Positions 1-10,218 of a stretch of 64,000 bases of DNA are shown here, piece after piece (position 1 is the first letter of the stretch; every line of letters starts with the position of its first letter). Where the stretch lies: positions 1-64,000 of the IMG/VR virus record IMGVR_UViG_3300032401_000001; one strand, 5' to 3'. The notes beneath the pieces were generated by a model. It made no database searches and was not told where the DNA came from. It saw only the letters and a list, made by a program, of their open reading frames with translations. Position numbers and translations under genes: made by a program. Origin of the DNA: a virus.

Positions 1-1
1 C

Positions 2-256
2 GCGGATGCTCAAAGGCCGAACCTCAAGGGTATTCGCACCGGACTCCACTACCTGAGCAAGGACCCGGACGAACAAGGTAATCGCACCGTCTGGGCACCG
101 GAGTATCCGTTGCCGGTGCTGCGGACACGTATTCGGGAAGAGATCGAAGCCTGCCTTACCCAAGCAGCAGAGACCGCCGCCATCGGTGAACCACGACCGT
201 GTTGGCGGTGCAAGTCGTGTGGCTACCAACCATCGTGCCCGGCCATGACGAAGTGA
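2..256 (+). CDS. C-terminal end of a Cys-cluster nuclease (PD-(D/E)XK/Cas4-like), partial
   Basis: Only the last 84 codons are in the window; the frame is open from base 2 to TGA 254-256. The tail holds four cysteines spaced C-x2-C-x2-C-x5-C within CWRCKSCGYQPSCPAM. RecB/Cas4-type PD-(D/E)XK exonucleases often end in a Cys cluster like this that binds an iron-sulphur centre. The catalytic core lies outside the window, so the family is inferred from the tail and from the primase and polymerase genes that follow. It could be another protein with a metal-binding tail. Confidence 0.5.
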   Translation, partial: ADAQRPNLKGIRTGLHYLSKDPDEQGNRTVWAPEYPLPVLRTRIREEIEACLTQAAETAAIGEPRPCWRCKSCGYQPSCPAMTK

Positions 257-297
257 TACCGCTTCGCTAAGGGGGCACCTCCGCGCCAGGAGGGTGC

Positions 298-3200
298 ATG
301 CCTGGGAAGAAGAACACGGGGCCTACGGATCCGCAGACCCTGAAGAGGATCGGCGTCGCTTCGATCAAGCGCGTCTGGAACGACATCACGCCCGACCAGT
401 GGCTCGGCTACGTGAAGAACGCGGCTGGAGCGTACAACTGGGTGCGCAAGGGGCCGCGCATCATGGGCCTGTGCCCCTTCCACGACGAGAAGTCCCCGTC
501 GTTCACCATCGACTTCGAGAAGCACTACGCCAAGTGCTTCGGGTGCAAGGCGTTCTTCTGGAACCCCATCACCTTCGTGGCGGCGTTGAAGACCAAGGCC
601 GGCAAGGCGACGACCTACGTCGACGCCATGGTCGATCTGAAGGACACCTACGGGCTCAAGGATTTCCCCGCCAAGGTCATCAACGGGCTCAGCGTGCAGT
701 GGCGGCGCCGCACCATGAAGCGGCTGCTGCACCTGGTCAGCAACGCCGAGTTGTGCGCGGTGGCGCAGCTCTACGACCGGGTCGGCTACGACGCCGCGTC
801 GAGTGACCCGCGCTATGGCTACGCTGCGCGCACGGTGCGATACCTCGACTACCGTGGCATCCCGCGCTCGGCGCCGAACTGGTACGCCGAGCTGCCCATC
901 GGCATGCTGCTGCCGTCGATGGAGCTGGAGCAGCTCCTCAAGGACCGGGCCGAGAAGGAGAACCTCGACAAGGACCAGATGTGGGAGCTGGCCAAGGAGT
1001 ACCTCGACTCCTTCTTCACCAACCCCAGCTTGTGGCAGGGCGCGGTGCTGTACTTCACCGGCGACACGCCCGACCTCCCGAGCCACGTCAAGATCCGGGC
1101 GGTGCCGACGCTGCTGCCGAACGGCATCTTCAGCACCGAGGATGCCAAGCTGGTGCAGTGGGTCAAGGATGAGACCGAAGACCGCCGCGGCATGTTTGGG
1201 CTCTACGGCTGCCCGCCCTACGGGCGCCTGATCGATGCCCAGACGCAGAAGAGCTGCGTCGTCGTCGAGGGCGAGTTCGACATGCTCAGCATCGCGGCGC
1301 AGCAGTTCAACACCCTGCCGCTCAACATCGGCTTCGTCTGCTTCAGCGGCGGCGGCGGGGCCATCGACGGGCTCGACTACCTCAAGGAGTTCGGCTTCGA
1401 GATCGCCTACATCGTCGGCGACAACGATCCCGGCGGCAACGAGTTCGTGAAGAGCGTGCTGGAGAAGACCTTCCACCTGGGCCTGCGCATCTTCACCTGG
1501 CCGGCGGCGTTCACCATCCCGGGCCAGGACAAGATCGACCCGGACGACGCGATGAAGGCGTTCGGCCTCAACACCGTGCAGACGGCGCTGCGCGACCCGT
1601 CGAACTACCAGCTGCCCTACAAGTGGGCGGCCGAACGCGCCTTGTCGGAGATGGTCGGCATCGACCCGCTCGACGTCAGCCAGCTGACCAACCGCGCTTC
1701 CAAGTGGGGCGTCTACGTCCGCGATACGGCGGAGCAGCAGGCCTACGTCGAGGACATCCAGCGGGTCCACCGCACCGTCAACGTCGGCATGATCCTCAGC
1801 AAGATGGCCTCGACCGACGAGCACGAGGAGGCGTTCATCGAACGCATCCGCGGTGTGCTGGCAGCACGACTGTCGGTCCTCGACTGGCTACGTGAAGGCA
1901 ACAACTCGATGCTGCGGGTCTACGACCGCATCACCGATACTCTCTACGACCTGCCTCTCAACGAACCGAAGCGGCTGGCAGCACAGATTGCGGCGCTGTC
2001 TCGCGGCAAGGACATCTATCTCTTCATCCGCAACGAAGTCGGCGAACCCGCCTTCATCATGTCGTATGCCGAGAGCGTGGCCAAAGGCGAGGTCTTCTAT
2101 GCGGACCGTGTCCGCATGCTCGAGCCCTACGTGCAGTGGGCAGTTCAACGCCTCGCCAATGCGCTGCCGGGTACATCGCAAGTGAAGACCATCAGCGCGG
2201 GCACGCACGTCATCGATACGACCGACGAAGACGACAAGACGACCACGACCCTTTACGTGGTAAAGGGCATGAGTCTCTTCAAGGGAACCTACGAAGGCGA
2301 CAGCGACATCCCGCTGTGGCGGAAGTGCAACGGCCCGGCGGATGGCAACGTCGTCATCTACGCTGAGCACGGGCGGCGACCACTCGACGCCTATCCGCTG
2401 TACAAGGACGAGGACGACTTCAATCGGGTGCCCCGGTTGTCTTTCCGGGAGCTCTACGATCTGGTCTACCGGATCCTCAGCACCGGTTGGCGTTTCAAGC
2501 ACCACGAGAACACGGCGCACTTCATGGCCGCGTTCATCCTGCAAGGCTTCATTGCCGACGCCTTCGCCCGCCAACCTCTGCTCATGATCACGGCGGAGCA
2601 CAGCAGCGGTAAGACGTTCCTCGTCGGTGGTCTGATCGGACGTACCTCCAAACCCGCCATCAACATCGTTCAGCCGGCATTGTGGATGGACAACTACACC
2701 GTCGCCGGGGTGCGCCAGGCGATGAACAACTCGACAATCACGCTGTGCCTCGACGAGTTCGAGGACAAGGGCTTGGCGCACGACCCGAAGAGCCAGACGG
2801 TGCAGCGTTTGTCACAGCACTTCCGGGGACTGGCTAACGAAGCGGGCCGGACCATCCAAGGTAGCGTGAACGGACAGCCGGTCGAATACAGCGTGCATCA
2901 CCCCGTCTGGTTGGCCGGCATTCGCCAGACGCAGCTGCCGGAGGACCTCTCCCGCACCATCATGATCGAGATGGATCGGCAGGAGAATCGGCCCACTCCG
3001 GAGGTGCTCCTCCTAGAGGCCTTCGGTGCGCTCACCATTCGCAAGCTTCGTGAAGATGCGCCGTTGATCATGTGGCGCGAACTCCGGGCGCTGCGACGTA
3101 TCTACAACGACGTCGCTGAGCAGTACAAGTACGGCGCCGGTGTCGAGTTCAGCGACATCTCACGTAGCCGTGAGCACTACTACGGCGCGTTGGCGATCAT

Positions 3201-3903
3201 GAAGCACGCCGGCGTCGAGTACGACGTGCTCTTCCGCGACCACTTCCGGCTCAACCGGACCTACCTGTCGCGCATTGCACGTAGCTCGCTGAGCGGGGAC
3301 ATCCTCACGACCGTGCTATCAGTCCCTGCGGTGCGCATGCCCGACATGGGTGACACGGTGCAGCGAACGGTGGGATCGATCCTCAACAGTCCCACCCCGG
3401 AGAACCTCAATCGTACCGCTTCGGGCTGCTACTACGACAAGGAACTGGAAGCGATAGTCATCGACTTCGCGCTGGCGCGCTTCACGATCCTGAGCAGCGT
3501 TCAGGAGTACAGCCATCGGCCGGCAGATTGGCTGAAGGCCCATTCGGTGCGTAACCACTACTACATCAGCGACGAGACGCTGCGCCAGAGCGGAGCTCTG
3601 GATCGTCTCTTGCCCTACATGACACGCGGCAGCCGCATGGAAAACGTGGCCGCGTTCAAGGTGACCGAGTACCTCGACGACGCCGCGCAGTCCCGTACTC
3701 CGGGCAAGTTGAAAGGTATGGAGGACATCGACATGTCACAGGAGTACGCCGAGCAGTTGAAGACGGCCGTGTTCTCGAAGCCCGAAGACGTGCTGGGCAA
3801 GAAGGAAGCCGCGGGAGCGGGTACAAGCACGGGCGACGGCGCGTCTGACACCTCGACGCCACCGCCGAAGAAGGGTGTCAAGGATGACGATTTCAACTAC
3901 TAG
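298..3903 (+). CDS. Primase-helicase fusion (CHC2 zinc finger, TOPRIM, P-loop ATPase)
   Basis: Predicted to make RNA primers and unwind DNA at the phage fork. Residues 59-83 form a CHC2-type zinc finger (CPFH then CFGC). The TOPRIM domain carries EGEFD at 324-328 and DND at 375-377, the acidic metal-binding residues. A C-terminal P-loop ATPase has Walker A AEHSSGKT near 766-773 and a Walker B-like LCLDEFED about 50 residues later. At 1201 aa it is longer than T7 gp4-type primase-helicases, with long linkers between domains. The ATG at 298 is chosen because AGGAGGG (288-294) lies just before it. The C-terminal 45 residues are low-complexity. It overlaps the polymerase gene by 20 bp. One copy of the repeated CTTTAC/GTAAAG dyad lies inside the gene at 2251-2265. 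Confidence 0.9.
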   Translation: MPGKKNTGPTDPQTLKRIGVASIKRVWNDITPDQWLGYVKNAAGAYNWVRKGPRIMGLCPFHDEKSPSFTIDFEKHYAKCFGCKAFFWNPITFVAALKTKAGKATTYVDAMVDLKDTYGLKDFPAKVINGLSVQWRRRTMKRLLHLVSNAELCAVAQLYDRVGYDAASSDPRYGYAARTVRYLDYRGIPRSAPNWYAELPIGMLLPSMELEQLLKDRAEKENLDKDQMWELAKEYLDSFFTNPSLWQGAVLYFTGDTPDLPSHVKIRAVPTLLPNGIFSTEDAKLVQWVKDETEDRRGMFGLYGCPPYGRLIDAQTQKSCVVVEGEFDMLSIAAQQFNTLPLNIGFVCFSGGGGAIDGLDYLKEFGFEIAYIVGDNDPGGNEFVKSVLEKTFHLGLRIFTWPAAFTIPGQDKIDPDDAMKAFGLNTVQTALRDPSNYQLPYKWAAERALSEMVGIDPLDVSQLTNRASKWGVYVRDTAEQQAYVEDIQRVHRTVNVGMILSKMASTDEHEEAFIERIRGVLAARLSVLDWLREGNNSMLRVYDRITDTLYDLPLNEPKRLAAQIAALSRGKDIYLFIRNEVGEPAFIMSYAESVAKGEVFYADRVRMLEPYVQWAVQRLANALPGTSQVKTISAGTHVIDTTDEDDKTTTTLYVVKGMSLFKGTYEGDSDIPLWRKCNGPADGNVVIYAEHGRRPLDAYPLYKDEDDFNRVPRLSFRELYDLVYRILSTGWRFKHHENTAHFMAAFILQGFIADAFARQPLLMITAEHSSGKTFLVGGLIGRTSKPAINIVQPALWMDNYTVAGVRQAMNNSTITLCLDEFEDKGLAHDPKSQTVQRLSQHFRGLANEAGRTIQGSVNGQPVEYSVHHPVWLAGIRQTQLPEDLSRTIMIEMDRQENRPTPEVLLLEAFGALTIRKLREDAPLIMWRELRALRRIYNDVAEQYKYGAGVEFSDISRSREHYYGALAIMKHAGVEYDVLFRDHFRLNRTYLSRIARSSLSGDILTTVLSVPAVRMPDMGDTVQRTVGSILNSPTPENLNRTASGCYYDKELEAIVIDFALARFTILSSVQEYSHRPADWLKAHSVRNHYYISDETLRQSGALDRLLPYMTRGSRMENVAAFKVTEYLDDAAQSRTPGKLKGMEDIDMSQEYAEQLKTAVFSKPEDVLGKKEAAGAGTSTGDGASDTSTPPPKKGVKDDDFNY
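2251..2265. repeat. Dyad CTTTAC-GTG-GTAAAG inside the primase gene
   Basis: Perfect copy of the dyad within the 298-3903 coding sequence, encoding part of TLYVVKG. It is one of two copies that lie well inside a gene. Confidence 0.7.
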
Positions 3904-6900
3904 GCCCGAAGTCAATGATCCGGCCCGGGCGGCGGGCAAGCCGGCGCACTGCAGCAGTTGTCCCTTCTACGCCTACGCCTACGTTCCCGACGCGAGCGAA
4001 CACGAAGCGCGTGTCTTGTTTGTCGGTGACCATCCGGCCATCGCTTCTCCTCACGGTGGCAACGCATTTCAGGACCGGGCGGGCATCGTGGTACGGATGG
4101 CACTCGGGCGGATTCGCGCGCGGTATTCGCGGCTACCCGATGGACCGGATCGACTCGACAAGCTGCGCATCTACTACACCTACGCGGTCCAGTGCATGAC
4201 GGACGACCGCGTACCGAAGGAAGTGACGGCGCACTGCCGCCACCGTCTCGAAGAGACCATCGTTCGCATCCAACCCGACATCATCGTCGCCTTCGGCGCG
4301 GATGCTGCGCGCAGCGTCTTGGGGCGCAGCAAGATGCGCTTCGATGACCTGCGCGGCACAGCGTCACTGCTTACGTTGCCGCGACATGAGAAATCCTTCA
4401 ACGTCTACGTCACCTACTCGCCCAAGGCGGTCCTGGCGCAGCAGGGGCTCTTCCGTGAACTGGAACGCGACCTGCAGAACGCATTTCTCCTCGCCGAAGG
4501 TCGGTTGGATCAACACCGGCATTCCGAAGAGTTCCTCCGGCAGCACTACCAGTTCCCGCACACGGTGGCTGAAGTGCAGGACCTCTGCGACGAGATCATC
4601 AACTACGCCAACGAAGGTGATCCGCCGGGTAAGCACATGATCTCGGTCGACACCGAGACGACTTCGTTGGAGCCTTACGCTCCGGACTTCCGCATCATCT
4701 GTATCTCGTTCGCCTGGGCAGAACTGAAGGCGACTTCGATCGTCCTCGATCATCCGCAGGCGTGGTGGTCGCCGGAAGAACTGGCGCAGGTGAAACAACA
4801 TGTGCAACGTGTGCTGGCCTGTCCGAAGCCGAAGGTGTTGCACAACGGCCAGTTCGACGTTCAAGGGATCTGTCACCACTACGGTTGGCCCCTCGAGAAC
4901 TTCGTGTGGGACACGATGGGCGCTGAGCACTTGCTCGAAGAGGACAAGCAAGGTGCGTATGGCCTCAAGATGCTCACCCGGGTTCGCCTACCTGCCTACG
5001 CAGGCTACGAGGACAAGGTGGCGGAGCTGCGCGAGACGCACGGCAGCATGACCCGCGCACAGGCCAACAAAGCGTTCCGCCGTGCCGTCGATCAGTACCA
5101 GCATGCGCTGGTGGAGTACACGACGCAGCAGACCGCCTACGAGCAGGAACGCGCCAGCTATGACGCTACGTTGTCGAAGTGGCGCGAGAAGTTCACGACC
5201 GAGAAAGCTCGGGCCGCGGCGGCGCGCAAGACCGGCGAGACCAACCGAGAATTGCGCCGCATACGGCAGTCGGTGTTAGACAAGAAGCCGAAGGCACCGT
5301 TGCGGCCGCATCCGCCGGAAGAACCCGTGCATCAGCTGCCTTTCGACTACACCATGATTCCACTGCCGCAGTTGGAGTTGTACGCGGCCGTTGACGCCGA
5401 TGTGACTCGCCAACACGTCCTTCATCAGCACAAGCGCCTGGACACGGAGTATGCCAACGACGTGACGCTGCGGGCGTCGCTACAAGCTGCGCCGCCGCCG
5501 GCACCAGTACGCCGACTCATGCGGGAGCACGTACTCCCCACGAGCCAGACACTGGCGGCGATGGAGTACACCGGTTTCCCGGTGGACTTGGGCTACCTGG
5601 AGGAACTCGACAAGAAGCTGGAGATCGTCGCTCGGGAAACCGAAGAGAAGATCTACCAGCTCGCGGGACAGCGCTTCGTTCTGGGAAACCCCCAGGAGGT
5701 CATCCGGATCATCTTCAACGACGGGTTCTACGAGGAAGGCGCCAAGGTTCGTGTTGATGCGGGCAGTGCGAAGATTGCCCGTACTCCGAAGGGACAGATC
5801 AAAGCTGACGAGAAGGCTCTGCTGTACGTGGCCAACACGTACAAGTACGACTTCCCTCGCCTCTTGGTACGGCATCGCAAAGCGTGCAAGGCGCGGTCAC
5901 CGTTCCTCACGAATGTGCGTGAGCACGCAGTCATCGATGGCCGTATGCACCCGAGTTTCCATCTCGTCGGGACGTGTACAGGACGGACCAGCTCTTCAGG
6001 TGAGAACATGCAGAACATCCCGAAGAAGCTGGCCGACGTCAACATCAAGAAGATCTTCATCCCGCTCGAAGGCCACGTGCTCTGTAACGTCGATGCGAAG
6101 GGCGCCGAGGTACGGCTCTTCGCCGCCTATTCGAACGACGCCGAGCTCATCAAGTCCATCAACGACGGTCTTGATACTCACTCCTACTTCACTGCGGAGG
6201 TCTACCCCGATCGCTTCACGTATGCCTACATCGAGCAGCAGCGACAGACGCTCGATGACATCGTCGACCGCAAGATCGAGCTCGCCAAGACTGGGTTGAA
6301 GCTGTCTGCGGAGGACGTCGCCGCGCTGGCCGTGGCTGAAGCCGTGGTCAAGCAGCGCACCAACACCAAGCGTGTCGTGTTCGGTACGCTCTACGGGGCG
6401 CAGGCTGCGAAGATTGCTGAGACTGCTGGTATCAGCAAGGACGAAGCCCAGAAGGTCATCGACGGCCTCTTCCGGCGGTATCCTTCGATCCCCGCCTACA
6501 TCCAGGCGACTGAGATTGAGGTCAAGGCGTTCCACAACATCTACACCTATACGGGGCGGAAGCGCCGGTTCCCGTTGGCGGATCGCCAATCCTTCGCTTC
6601 ACGCTGCTTTCGTCAAGCCGTCAACTTCAAGATCCAGTCGACCAGCAGTGACATCGTGCTGTGGGTCCTCAACCAAGTCTTTCCGGTCATCTCTCGTGAT
6701 CTGCGGGGCTTCTTCCACGCGACGGTACACGACAGTCTCGTCTTCAGCGTGCCGCCACAGTACGTCTCTCAGGTGCCCGAGGTGATGCGTGAGTACGGGA
6801 CGCGCCGTGTTGCCGAAGCTTGTCCTTGGCTCCCGGTGTCTTTCCTGTGGGACGTGGAAGTTGGACCGAGCTACGGTGAAACGGTTGACATCAAGAAGTA

Positions 6901-7024
6901 CCTCGAGAAACATCCACTGCCGGCACCCACTACCACCACAGGAGACCTCGATGAGCAAGGGGAAGACGAAGTCGTCACGGACGATGAGTTCCGATCCGAA
7001 ATCCAAGAAGTCGCCACTGAATGA
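3884..7024 (+). CDS. Uracil-DNA-glycosylase-like domain fused to family A DNA polymerase with 3'-5' exonuclease
   Basis: Replicative DNA polymerase of 1046 aa. Residues about 15-190 look like a family 4/5 uracil-DNA glycosylase: CSSCPF near the start, then [15 protein letters not shown] and [11 protein letters not shown]. The 3'-5' exonuclease begins with D256-T-E258. Polymerase motif A has D737 and the following E and R, motif B spans about R825-G838 ([10 protein letters not shown]), and motif C is H949-D950-S. A charged helical insertion sits between exonuclease and polymerase. I chose ATG 3884, with GAAGGG about 9 bp upstream; GTG 3875 would add three residues. The last 74 bp overlap the next gene. 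Fusions of a UDG-like domain to phage family A polymerase have been described, as I recall, in SPO1-related phages. Whether the domain still cuts uracil is unknown. Confidence 0.92.
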   Translation: MTISTTRPEVNDPARAAGKPAHCSSCPFYAYAYVPDASEHEARVLFVGDHPAIASPHGGNAFQDRAGIVVRMALGRIRARYSRLPDGPDRLDKLRIYYTYAVQCMTDDRVPKEVTAHCRHRLEETIVRIQPDIIVAFGADAARSVLGRSKMRFDDLRGTASLLTLPRHEKSFNVYVTYSPKAVLAQQGLFRELERDLQNAFLLAEGRLDQHRHSEEFLRQHYQFPHTVAEVQDLCDEIINYANEGDPPGKHMISVDTETTSLEPYAPDFRIICISFAWAELKATSIVLDHPQAWWSPEELAQVKQHVQRVLACPKPKVLHNGQFDVQGICHHYGWPLENFVWDTMGAEHLLEEDKQGAYGLKMLTRVRLPAYAGYEDKVAELRETHGSMTRAQANKAFRRAVDQYQHALVEYTTQQTAYEQERASYDATLSKWREKFTTEKARAAAARKTGETNRELRRIRQSVLDKKPKAPLRPHPPEEPVHQLPFDYTMIPLPQLELYAAVDADVTRQHVLHQHKRLDTEYANDVTLRASLQAAPPPAPVRRLMREHVLPTSQTLAAMEYTGFPVDLGYLEELDKKLEIVARETEEKIYQLAGQRFVLGNPQEVIRIIFNDGFYEEGAKVRVDAGSAKIARTPKGQIKADEKALLYVANTYKYDFPRLLVRHRKACKARSPFLTNVREHAVIDGRMHPSFHLVGTCTGRTSSSGENMQNIPKKLADVNIKKIFIPLEGHVLCNVDAKGAEVRLFAAYSNDAELIKSINDGLDTHSYFTAEVYPDRFTYAYIEQQRQTLDDIVDRKIELAKTGLKLSAEDVAALAVAEAVVKQRTNTKRVVFGTLYGAQAAKIAETAGISKDEAQKVIDGLFRRYPSIPAYIQATEIEVKAFHNIYTYTGRKRRFPLADRQSFASRCFRQAVNFKIQSTSSDIVLWVLNQVFPVISRDLRGFFHATVHDSLVFSVPPQYVSQVPEVMREYGTRRVAEACPWLPVSFLWDVEVGPSYGETVDIKKYLEKHPLPAPTTTTGDLDEQGEDEVVTDDEFRSEIQEVATE

Positions 7025-7835
7025 AGCTGAGACCGTCGAAGCGGAGGTCGGCGGCCACAAGCTGGAGTTGATACGCTTCGTGATCGGTAAGCGTGGCGAG
7101 ACGCGTATCATGTCGAACGACGACTTGGCCAAGGTGCCGGCGGAGGCCATCATCAAGGTGGAAGCCGTGCCGCCGCCGCCGTTCCAGAAGCCAGAGCCAC
7201 TCGTACCGCCGCCGCTCAGCGAAGGCGTCGAACCCACGACGGAGTACACTGCGGCGGTTGAAGCACACGCCCAGTGGGAGACGGACAAGGCGGAGTGGGA
7301 GACGCTCCACCCAGTCGATGACAACTTCAAGCAGGTGTCGGTGTGGATGGGCGTCTATCAGATCGCCAAGGCGATGCTGGACGGCCAGGAGATGAAGGTC
7401 TTCCATACCGTACGAGGTCCGATCCTCGGACTGGTCACGAGCGAAGACCTCCACCGGGCCTACCTGCACAGCCCCTGCTTCATCGATCCGAACATCGAAC
7501 GCGGTCGGGTTCACTACCTCCCGATCGCTTTCGCGGGCTTCGAGTTCATCCTCTACAAGATGAACTGCATCGGCGAGTCGGTGCCGCAGCTGTCCGAGCT
7601 CATGGGTTACCCGGCGTTCATCGACGCCAACCGCCGTGGGTTCTACCAGTTCCGGATGCGCGCCGCCTACCACCACATCGAAGCTGATCTGCCGGAAGAC
7701 GCGCCGGTGCTGTCCGTCTCTACCGACGTGCGCGCACATCAAGAAGGACTTGTGCCTACGTCGGATTCCCGCGAAGAGCAGGTCATCGACAAGACACGCG
7801 CCATCAATGCCGCGCGTGCCACCCCTCAGTCGTAG
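6951..7835 (+). CDS. Hypothetical protein, Pro/Glu-rich N-terminal half
   Basis: A 294-aa protein I do not recognise. The first third is charged, then a proline/glutamate-rich linker (about residues 60-100) leads to a folded-looking domain with aromatic residues (HYLPIAFAGFEFILYKMNC). The frame stays open upstream inside the polymerase gene, but ATG 6951 has GGAGA six bases before it, so I start there. It overlaps the end of the polymerase gene by 74 bp, which suggests co-translation. It is the last gene of the leftmost replication block and is followed by a terminator hairpin at 7892-7913. A replication accessory role is only a guess from position. Confidence 0.75.
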   Translation: MSKGKTKSSRTMSSDPKSKKSPLNEAETVEAEVGGHKLELIRFVIGKRGETRIMSNDDLAKVPAEAIIKVEAVPPPPFQKPEPLVPPPLSEGVEPTTEYTAAVEAHAQWETDKAEWETLHPVDDNFKQVSVWMGVYQIAKAMLDGQEMKVFHTVRGPILGLVTSEDLHRAYLHSPCFIDPNIERGRVHYLPIAFAGFEFILYKMNCIGESVPQLSELMGYPAFIDANRRGFYQFRMRAAYHHIEADLPEDAPVLSVSTDVRAHQEGLVPTSDSREEQVIDKTRAINAARATPQS

Positions 7836-7891
7836 TGTAGTGTCGTAGCCACCGTGCACGGCATGCGATCCAGTACCGTCCTGAAAAGGCT

Positions 7892-7913
7892 GCCGGCGCC
7901 ACGCCGGCTTTTT
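7892..7913 (+). terminator. Rho-independent terminator
   Basis: A GCCGGC stem (7892-7897) pairs with GCCGGC (7903-7908) across a GCCAC loop and is followed by TTTTT (7909-7913). It lies 56 bp after the 6951-7835 stop codon, as expected for the end of the plus-strand replication operon. An A-run before the stem gives some activity on the other strand too, which would suit the convergent terminase gene. Confidence 0.75.
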
Positions 7914-7932
7914 GGCCTGCGGTCTTCGACCG

Positions 7933-7946
7933 GATCGGATCCGATC
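7933..7946. repeat. 14-bp perfect palindrome
   Basis: GATCGGATCCGATC is identical on both strands. It lies in the non-coding region just after the terminator; a related GATCGGATCC recurs near 8318-8327 in the second copy of the segment. It could be a protein-binding site; its function is unknown. Confidence 0.6.
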
Positions 7947-8039
7947 GAACCGCTATCGCGAATTCCGCGCGAAATAGGCCGTCTTCACCGCCGGCGAGCT
8001 CCTCGACGTCATCTCGAGGCGGCCGCCGCGGCCCGCCGC

Positions 8040-8430
8040 AACGAAGTGGATCGCTTTCACCCAGAGCACTCGAAAGTGCTGGCGGCGTTACGTCGCCACT
8101 GCTGCGCTTTACTGCGTAAACCGACGAACTCGGCCTCGAGCTCCTCGGCGAAACGAAGTGGGATGCCATCGCTGACGATCACGTCCTCCGCCGGCGAAAA
8201 AGGCAAACGAAGTGGGCAGTGCACGGTAGATACGCCACACCCGGTCTAGTTAGTCCTGCAAAGGCCGCCGGTGCCACGCCGGCATTCAGGTCTGGTTCTC
8301 TGCGAGAACCCTGATCTGATCGGATCCGCCGCGACGAGCTACTCCACTCCTCGTGCAGTTCCCGCGGTTATCGAGACGCCGAACCACCTGCCGACCTCGA
8401 GGACCTGCCGCGTCGCTTCCAACGAAGTAG
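8040..8430 (+). repeat. Four direct copies of AACGAAGTRG
   Basis: Copies of AACGAAGTGG lie at 8040-8049, 8152-8161 and 8206-8215, and AACGAAGTAG at 8421-8430. The first and last are followed by similar bases (GATCGCTTTC and GACCGGTTTC). Spacing is irregular, so this is not a CRISPR array. Direct repeats of this length in a non-coding stretch resemble the iterons of replication origins, but this is only an inference. Confidence 0.55.
8107..8121. repeat. Dyad cTTTAC-TGC-GTAAAc
   Basis: Inner arms TTTAC/GTAAA are perfect (8108-8120); the outer base pair is C/C. It sits in the structured non-coding region beside two other hairpins. Confidence 0.65.
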
Positions 8431-8667
8431 ACCGGTTTCTCAGTCCCTGGTAAAGAACTGCTGTTGGGAGAGGGTGTGACCCACCAGTGGCCCGACGACG
8501 CTACGTCGTCATCTGTGCAGCCAAGAGTTGCAGCGCGAGTACCGGAAGCACTTCCCTTCGAGAACTCGCTGCGGCGGCTTCGGTTTCCTTTCCGTGGCGC
8601 GAAGCCCCGGAAAGCAAACCTCGCCTTCTTGCAAGCTCTCGAAGGCGCGCACTATCGTAGCAGGGAC

Positions 8668-10218
8668 TCAACCAGTGAAAGTCAGGTCCATCAGCAGCAC
8701 CTTGGCGGCGAGCCAGCCGAAGAGCTGTGCGTGGAAGCAGTCATCCGGCTGGGTCGGCGCATGCCGCCAGACCTTCTTGCCGTTGACCGTGACCTCCTCG
8801 TAGATGTTGAGGATGTCGGTGATCGGTTCAAGCATGCAGCTGAGCCGGGGAAAGATGACGCCCTGGCGCTTCAGCACCATGAAGTAGTTGTCCATCAACG
8901 TGGTGCGGTCTGCGGTGTAGAACAACCCCTTCTCGTTCCAGGAAATCGTCCGGGCCTGAGCGCCGTACATCACCTGAGAGACGCGGTTCGACCCCAGACG
9001 CTGCGCCAAGAGATCGTTCGCCAGGTGGCCTTCACCACGATCACCGATCACCAGCTCGACGTGGTGAGCTTGCAAAGCTTCCGCCACGTCGTCGACGATG
9101 CTCACCGGACTGGTGATGGGATAGACGCGGTAGTAGAGCGTGCGCAACTGGTGGTTCTTGGTGACCGCCCAGATCCAGACGACGGTACGCGACACGCCTT
9201 CTGTACCACCGCCCGACCAGTCCACGCCGCCGACGACATGGCGGTACTCCATGTTGATGCCCGGCGAGGGTTGCCGGTAAATGTCGTAGTCCTCGCACAG
9301 CGCCTCGAGCTCCTGCTTCGAGATGATGCGCGCGCCGAGAGCATCGCTGATGCCCAGGACCTCGTTCTTGAACTTGGTGTCGCTGTAGCGCGCGAGCTTG
9401 GTCAGGATGCGCTGCCAGCGGTTGGGCTGCTCAGCGTTGCGCGGCAGGATGAGCTGGGGGATGTGGAAACCGGTCAGGGTTGCTTCCGGCTTGAAAGAGT
9501 ACCACTGTCCGTTACGCGGGTTCAGGGCGTGGTCGCACTTCACGCACACGGGACCAACCTTGCCCACCGCTTTCGCGTTATCGATGAAGCTGTAACGACC
9601 ACACCCATCGCACTTCATGATCCACTCGTTCTGAGTCGAGATGGACCAGAGGTACTCGATGGTGTTCTCCATGGTCTTGGGCGTGCCGGCGTACGTCTCG
9701 TAGCCGTACTCCGAGTTGCCCATACATTCGTTTATGACCGGGATAACCGGTTCATAGAGGATGTCTTGCACCTCGTCGTAGCAGCAACGGTCCGCGGTGT
9801 TGCCACGCGCGCGGTCAGGATCGTCGAGCGCGTAGGTGAACGAGATCTCGGAGCCATTGCGGAACATACGCAGCATGGTCCGTTGACTCAGCTCGGAAGC
9901 GTCGACCCAGTACTGCTTGATCAGTGGCGAGTAGAGACACACCTTGCCGACGCGGGTATTGGAGAACTTGCGGGTCTGCTCTTGCGACGGTGACACGTAC
10001 AAGCTGCGAAAATGACTGGTGCCGATGCCTTCGCTGATGAGGAAGTTGCACAGCGTCGTCGACTTCGCGACTTGCCGGCCCGACTTCAGCAGCATGCCTT
10101 GGTAGTTACCGTCGTAGATGGCGTGGTAGAAGGGGTAGTCCCCGAGCGAGAACGGTTGTCCATCCAGGTACAGCAGGTGCTGCGCCAAGTCCGAGCGCAG
10201 TTGTGGAGGAATATCCAT
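8668..10218 (-). CDS. terL: Terminase large subunit (ATPase-nuclease)
   Basis: DNA-packaging motor of the prohead. Walker A is SGRQVAKST (residues 46-54), Walker B ends in D148-E149, and the RNase H-like nuclease begins at GVDWSGGG (D333), with VIGDRGEG and PDDCFHA supplying later acidic residues. Between ATPase and nuclease is a CDGC/CVKC zinc ribbon, as in the GpA-type terminases. The length of 516 aa is normal. ATG at 10218 is chosen; the frame is open back to a TTG at 10242, and neither start has a strong ribosome site. This ATG overlaps the start codon of the opposite-strand gene at 10217. No small terminase subunit was recognised nearby. Confidence 0.92.
   Translation of the reverse strand: MDIPPQLRSDLAQHLLYLDGQPFSLGDYPFYHAIYDGNYQGMLLKSGRQVAKSTTLCNFLISEGIGTSHFRSLYVSPSQEQTRKFSNTRVGKVCLYSPLIKQYWVDASELSQRTMLRMFRNGSEISFTYALDDPDRARGNTADRCCYDEVQDILYEPVIPVINECMGNSEYGYETYAGTPKTMENTIEYLWSISTQNEWIMKCDGCGRYSFIDNAKAVGKVGPVCVKCDHALNPRNGQWYSFKPEATLTGFHIPQLILPRNAEQPNRWQRILTKLARYSDTKFKNEVLGISDALGARIISKQELEALCEDYDIYRQPSPGINMEYRHVVGGVDWSGGGTEGVSRTVVWIWAVTKNHQLRTLYYRVYPITSPVSIVDDVAEALQAHHVELVIGDRGEGHLANDLLAQRLGSNRVSQVMYGAQARTISWNEKGLFYTADRTTLMDNYFMVLKRQGVIFPRLSCMLEPITDILNIYEEVTVNGKKVWRHAPTQPDDCFHAQLFGWLAAKVLLMDLTFTG

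Larger units (their letters stand above)
7836..8667. other. 832-bp non-coding, hairpin- and repeat-rich region
   Basis: No convincing gene fits between the convergent ends of the 6951-7835 gene and the terminase gene. The few ORFs here are low-complexity Arg/Ser-rich readings without ribosome binding sites. The region holds a terminator (7892-7913), a degraded second copy of it (about 8265-8285), a 14-bp perfect palindrome GATCGGATCCGATC (7933-7946), hairpins AGCACT/AGTGCT (8065-8080), GGCGGCG/CGTCGCC (8081-8097) and GGTTCTC/GAGAACC (8294-8310), a CTTTAC-type dyad (8107-8121) and four copies of AACGAAGTRG. This density of dyads suggests a replication origin, a packaging site or a structured RNA; the sequence alone does not decide. 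Confidence 0.75.

Noticed and set aside
223-1824. Long minus-strand ORF over the primase gene
   Set aside because: High-GC shadow of the 298-3903 gene; low-complexity Val/Asp/Arg-rich protein, no ribosome site.
6789-6950. Upstream extension of the 294-aa ORF into the polymerase gene
   Set aside because: Covers polymerase coding sequence after motif C; ATG 6951 has GGAGA six bases upstream.
7854-8249. Plus ORF and minus ORF in the non-coding region
   Set aside because: Arg/Ser-rich low-complexity, no ribosome binding site, crosses hairpins and the terminator.
8040-8430. Repeats as a CRISPR array
   Set aside because: Units are only 10 bp and their spacing (102, 44 and 205 bp) is irregular; no cas genes.
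8464-9993. Long plus-strand ORF over the terminase gene
   Set aside because: Shadow of the terminase on the other strand; composition is Val/Asp/His-rich without motif, and the terminase has all catalytic motifs.
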